Source of the DNA: DASUBV01 sp035763085
GTDB lineage: Bacteria; Actinomycetota; Actinomycetes; Streptosporangiales; Streptosporangiaceae
Direction: 5' to 3'
Length of the DNA: 15,276 bases
Assembly: GCA_035763085.1 (NCBI GenBank)
Contig: DASUBV010000217.1
Span: 1-15,276 of the forward strand
Positions 13,225 through 15,276 of this stretch are shown piece after piece. A model generated the notes under the pieces. That model did no database searches, was not told where the DNA came from, and saw nothing but the letters and a program-made list of their open reading frames with translations. Position numbers and translations under genes: made by a program. Every line of letters starts with the position of its first letter. Within the stretch, counting starts at the first letter, position 1.

Positions 13225-13260
13225 GAGATCGCGCTGACCTGGGAGAATCCGGCTACTGCC

Positions 13261-13294
13261 CGTCCTGGCGGGGGGTTATCCCCCGGCCAGGACG
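13261..13294 (-). terminator. Strong hairpin terminator after the ABC exporter
   Basis: CGTCCTGGC (13261-13269) pairs with GCCAGGACG (13286-13294); after one G/G mismatch, GGGGG (13271-13275) pairs with CCCCC (13280-13284), leaving a TTAT loop. The 14 pairs make this the best terminator candidate in the window, 77 nt past the exporter stop. No T-run follows. Confidence 0.65.
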
Positions 13295-13370
13295 CTGACC
13301 TGCGCGGCCCCGGGCCGGCCCGGCGCCAGCCCCGGCGCGGATCCGGGCCGGGCCTCCGGCCAGCAGCCGC

Positions 13371-15266
13371 TCAGTCGACCGCGGCCATGGCCCGGGAGAA
13401 CTGCGCCGCGTACAGCCGGGCGTAGGCGCCGCCGGCCTCCAGCAGCCCGGTGTGCGTGCCCTGCTCGACGATCTGGCCGTTCTCCATGACCAGGATCAGG
13501 TCCGCGTCGCGGATCGTGGACAGCCGGTGCGCGATGACGAAGCTGGTCCGGCCCTGGCGCAGCTCCCTCATCGCGTGCTGGATCAGCACCTCGGTGCGGG
13601 TGTCGACCGAGCTGGTCGCCTCGTCCAGGATCAGGATCGCCGGGCGGGCCAGGAAGGCGCGGGCGATGGTGATCAGCTGCCGCTCGCCCATGCTGACGTT
13701 GCCGGCCTCGTCGTCGAGCACCGTCTCGTACCCCTTCGGCAGGGTGCGCACGAACCGGTCCACGTAGGTGGCCTTCGCCGCCTCGATGACCTGCTCGCGG
13801 GTGGCGCCGGCCGAGCCGTAGGCGATGTTGTCGGCGATGGTGCCGCCGAACAGCCAGGCATCCTGCAGCACCATCCCGGTCAGCGCCCGCAGGCTGGCCC
13901 GGCTCATCTGCGCGATGTCGGTGCCGTCGAGCAGGATCTGGCCGGAGTCCACCTCGTAGAACCGCATCAGCAGGTTGACCAGGGTGGTCTTGCCGGCGCC
14001 GGTGGGGCCGACGATGGCCACCGTCTGGCCGGGCGCCACCGACAGGCTGACGTCCTCGATCAGCGGGCGGTCCGGGGAGTACCGGAACGACACGCGGGAG
14101 AACTCCACCCGGCCGCGCAGCTGCTGCGGGCGGGCGGGCCGGGCCGGATCGGGGGCCTGCTCGTCGGCGTCCAGCAGCGCGAACACCCGCTCGGCCGAGG
14201 CGACCCCGGACTGCAGCAGGTTGGCCATGCTGGCCACCTGGGTCAGCGGCTGGCTGAACTGGCGGGAGTACTGGATGAAGGCCTGCACGCTGCCCAGCGA
14301 CAGGGTGCCGCTGGCCACCTGCAGCGCGCCGACGACGGCCACCGCCACGTAATTGATGTTGCCGATGAACATCATCACCGGCTGGATGGTGCCGGAGATG
14401 AACTGGGCCCGGTAGCTGGCCTGGTACAGCTTCTCGTTCTGCTCGGTGAAGGTGGCCATGGCCTGCTCTCGCTGGCCGAACACGGTGACCAGCGAGTGGC
14501 CGGTGTACATCTCCTCGATGTGCCCGTTCAGCTTGCCGGTCGTCGACCACTGCCGGACGAACTGCGGCTGGGCCCGCTTGCCGATCCTGGCCACGGCGAG
14601 CACCGAGACCGGCACGGTGACCAGCGCGATCAGCGCCAGCAGCGGCGAGATCACGAACATCACGGTGAGCACGCCGACGATGGTGAGCAGCGAGATGACC
14701 AGCTGGCTCAGGGTCTGCTGCAGCGACTGGGCCAGGTTGTCGATGTCGTTGGTGACCCGGCTGAGGATCTCGCCGCGCGGCTGCCGGTCGAAGTAGCTGA
14801 GCGGCAGCCGGGCCAGCTTGGCCTGGACCTGCTCGCGCAGCGCGAACACCATCCGCTGCACGATGGTCGCCGTCACCCGGCCCTGCGCCAGCATGGCCAG
14901 CGACGAGCCGAGGTAGACGATCAGGACCAGCAGCAGGATCTGGCCGACGTGCCCGAAGTTGATGCCGTGCCCGGTGATGTGCACTGACTGCAGCAGGCTG
15001 GCCTGGGTGGACTTGCCCTCGCGGCGCAGCCGCGCGATGACCTGGGCCTTGCTGACCCCGGCCGGGATCTGGTCGCTGATCACGCCGGAGAAGATCACGT
15101 TGGTGGCGTCGCCCAGCAGCCGCGGGCCGAGCACCGACAGGGTGACGCCGATGGCGGCCAGGGCCAGGCCCGCGGTCATGATCAGCCGCTGCGGGGCCAG
15201 GGTGGCCAGCAGCCGCCGGCTGGAGCCGCGGAAGTCCAGTGCCTTCTCGGTGGACCGGCCGGCCAT
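13371..15266 (-). CDS. ABC exporter half-transporter (membrane and ATPase domains fused), 5' end uncertain
   Basis: This protein of at least 631 residues has an N-terminal six-helix exporter domain (about 28-340) and a C-terminal ATPase domain. The ATPase shows Walker A GPTGAGKT (420-427), Q-loop Gln468, a signature written VSMGERQ (524-530), Walker B ILILDEA with Asp548 and catalytic Glu549, and H-loop His580. An intact catalytic site suits the fully active half of a heterodimeric multidrug-type exporter; the partner gene would be expected just upstream, outside the window. The ATG at 15266 lacks a ribosome site and the frame remains open to the window edge, so the true start may lie further right. 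The insertion at about 60-100 (residues ISDQIPAGVSKAQVIARLRR), after the first helix, is typical of this actinobacterial exporter subfamily. Its terminator at 13261-13294 separates it from the ABC/two-component operon. Confidence 0.92.
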   Translation of the reverse strand: MAGRSTEKALDFRGSSRRLLATLAPQRLIMTAGLALAAIGVTLSVLGPRLLGDATNVIFSGVISDQIPAGVSKAQVIARLRREGKSTQASLLQSVHITGHGINFGHVGQILLLVLIVYLGSSLAMLAQGRVTATIVQRMVFALREQVQAKLARLPLSYFDRQPRGEILSRVTNDIDNLAQSLQQTLSQLVISLLTIVGVLTVMFVISPLLALIALVTVPVSVLAVARIGKRAQPQFVRQWSTTGKLNGHIEEMYTGHSLVTVFGQREQAMATFTEQNEKLYQASYRAQFISGTIQPVMMFIGNINYVAVAVVGALQVASGTLSLGSVQAFIQYSRQFSQPLTQVASMANLLQSGVASAERVFALLDADEQAPDPARPARPQQLRGRVEFSRVSFRYSPDRPLIEDVSLSVAPGQTVAIVGPTGAGKTTLVNLLMRFYEVDSGQILLDGTDIAQMSRASLRALTGMVLQDAWLFGGTIADNIAYGSAGATREQVIEAAKATYVDRFVRTLPKGYETVLDDEAGNVSMGERQLITIARAFLARPAILILDEATSSVDTRTEVLIQHAMRELRQGRTSFVIAHRLSTIRDADLILVMENGQIVEQGTHTGLLEAGGAYARLYAAQFSRAMAAVD

Positions 15267-15276
15267 GAATGCGGCC

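Noticed and set aside
11591..13225. Plus-strand ORF of 544 codons
   Set aside because: Antisense shadow of the ABC permease and ATPase genes, rich in His/Gln/Asp/Gly with no recognisable motif.
13276..14550. Minus-strand ORF of 424 codons inside the exporter
   Set aside because: Same strand, wrong frame; composition is Arg/Gly/His-rich and overlaps the ATPase motifs of the true gene.
13452..14987. Plus-strand ORF of 511 codons
   Set aside because: Antisense shadow of the exporter gene, which has intact Walker, signature and H-loop motifs in the other strand.

Overview
The window is very GC-rich with strongly G/C-biased third codon positions, GTG as well as ATG starts, and gene families typical of actinomycetes: a DesK-type sensor kinase with an actinobacterial-style multi-pass sensor, an F420/FMN split-barrel oxidoreductase, and a TetR gene that looks leaderless. 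It is most likely chromosomal DNA from a filamentous or soil-type actinobacterium. I cannot place the genus from sequence alone. No tRNA, rRNA, CRISPR array, transposase or phage gene was seen.

Layout. (a) 1-1701, minus strand: a DUF1772 membrane protein, an AraC-type regulator overlapping it by 4 nt, and the 5' part of a PaaI-like thioesterase that runs off the left edge. (b) 1702-1908: a divergent control region with a long hairpin and a consensus TATAAT box. (c) 1909-3538, plus strand: a TetR regulator, a cupin and a PPOX-type oxidoreductase whose start codon is out of frame with its body. (d) 3665-4689, plus strand: a two-gene cassette, a small hypothetical protein followed with TGATG overlap by an AbiEii-like nucleotidyltransferase, resembling a toxin-antitoxin pair. 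(e) 4768-5250, minus strand: a second cupin. (f) 5251-5904: a long intergenic region holding a good sigma70-type promoter, two palindromes and a half-matching third site. (g) 5905-7221, plus strand: an exported or membrane-anchored GH43 arabinanase-like enzyme. (h) about 7290-9355, minus strand: a SF2 DEAD/DEAH-type helicase broken by two one-base indels and missing its normal C-terminus. (i) 9411-13177, minus strand: an apparent operon of ABC ATPase, ABC-2 permease, a 35-codon mini-ORF, a sensor kinase and a NarL-type response regulator. (j) 13371 to the right edge, minus strand: an ABC exporter half-transporter ending in a strong hairpin terminator.

How the genes may work together. The ATPase-permease-kinase-regulator block looks like a self-regulated export or cell-envelope stress module; the adjacent exporter has its own terminator and is a separate unit. 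The GH43 gene appears to be an isolated, locally repressed polysaccharide-degradation gene whose repressor is not in the window. The left part is a cluster of small regulators and enzymes of unclear common purpose.

The most notable signals are the promoter/operator architecture before the GH43 gene, the two-gene nucleotidyltransferase cassette, the mini-ORF in front of the kinase, and three separate one-base frame breaks (one in the PPOX gene, two in the helicase), which are either real gene decay or sequence errors.
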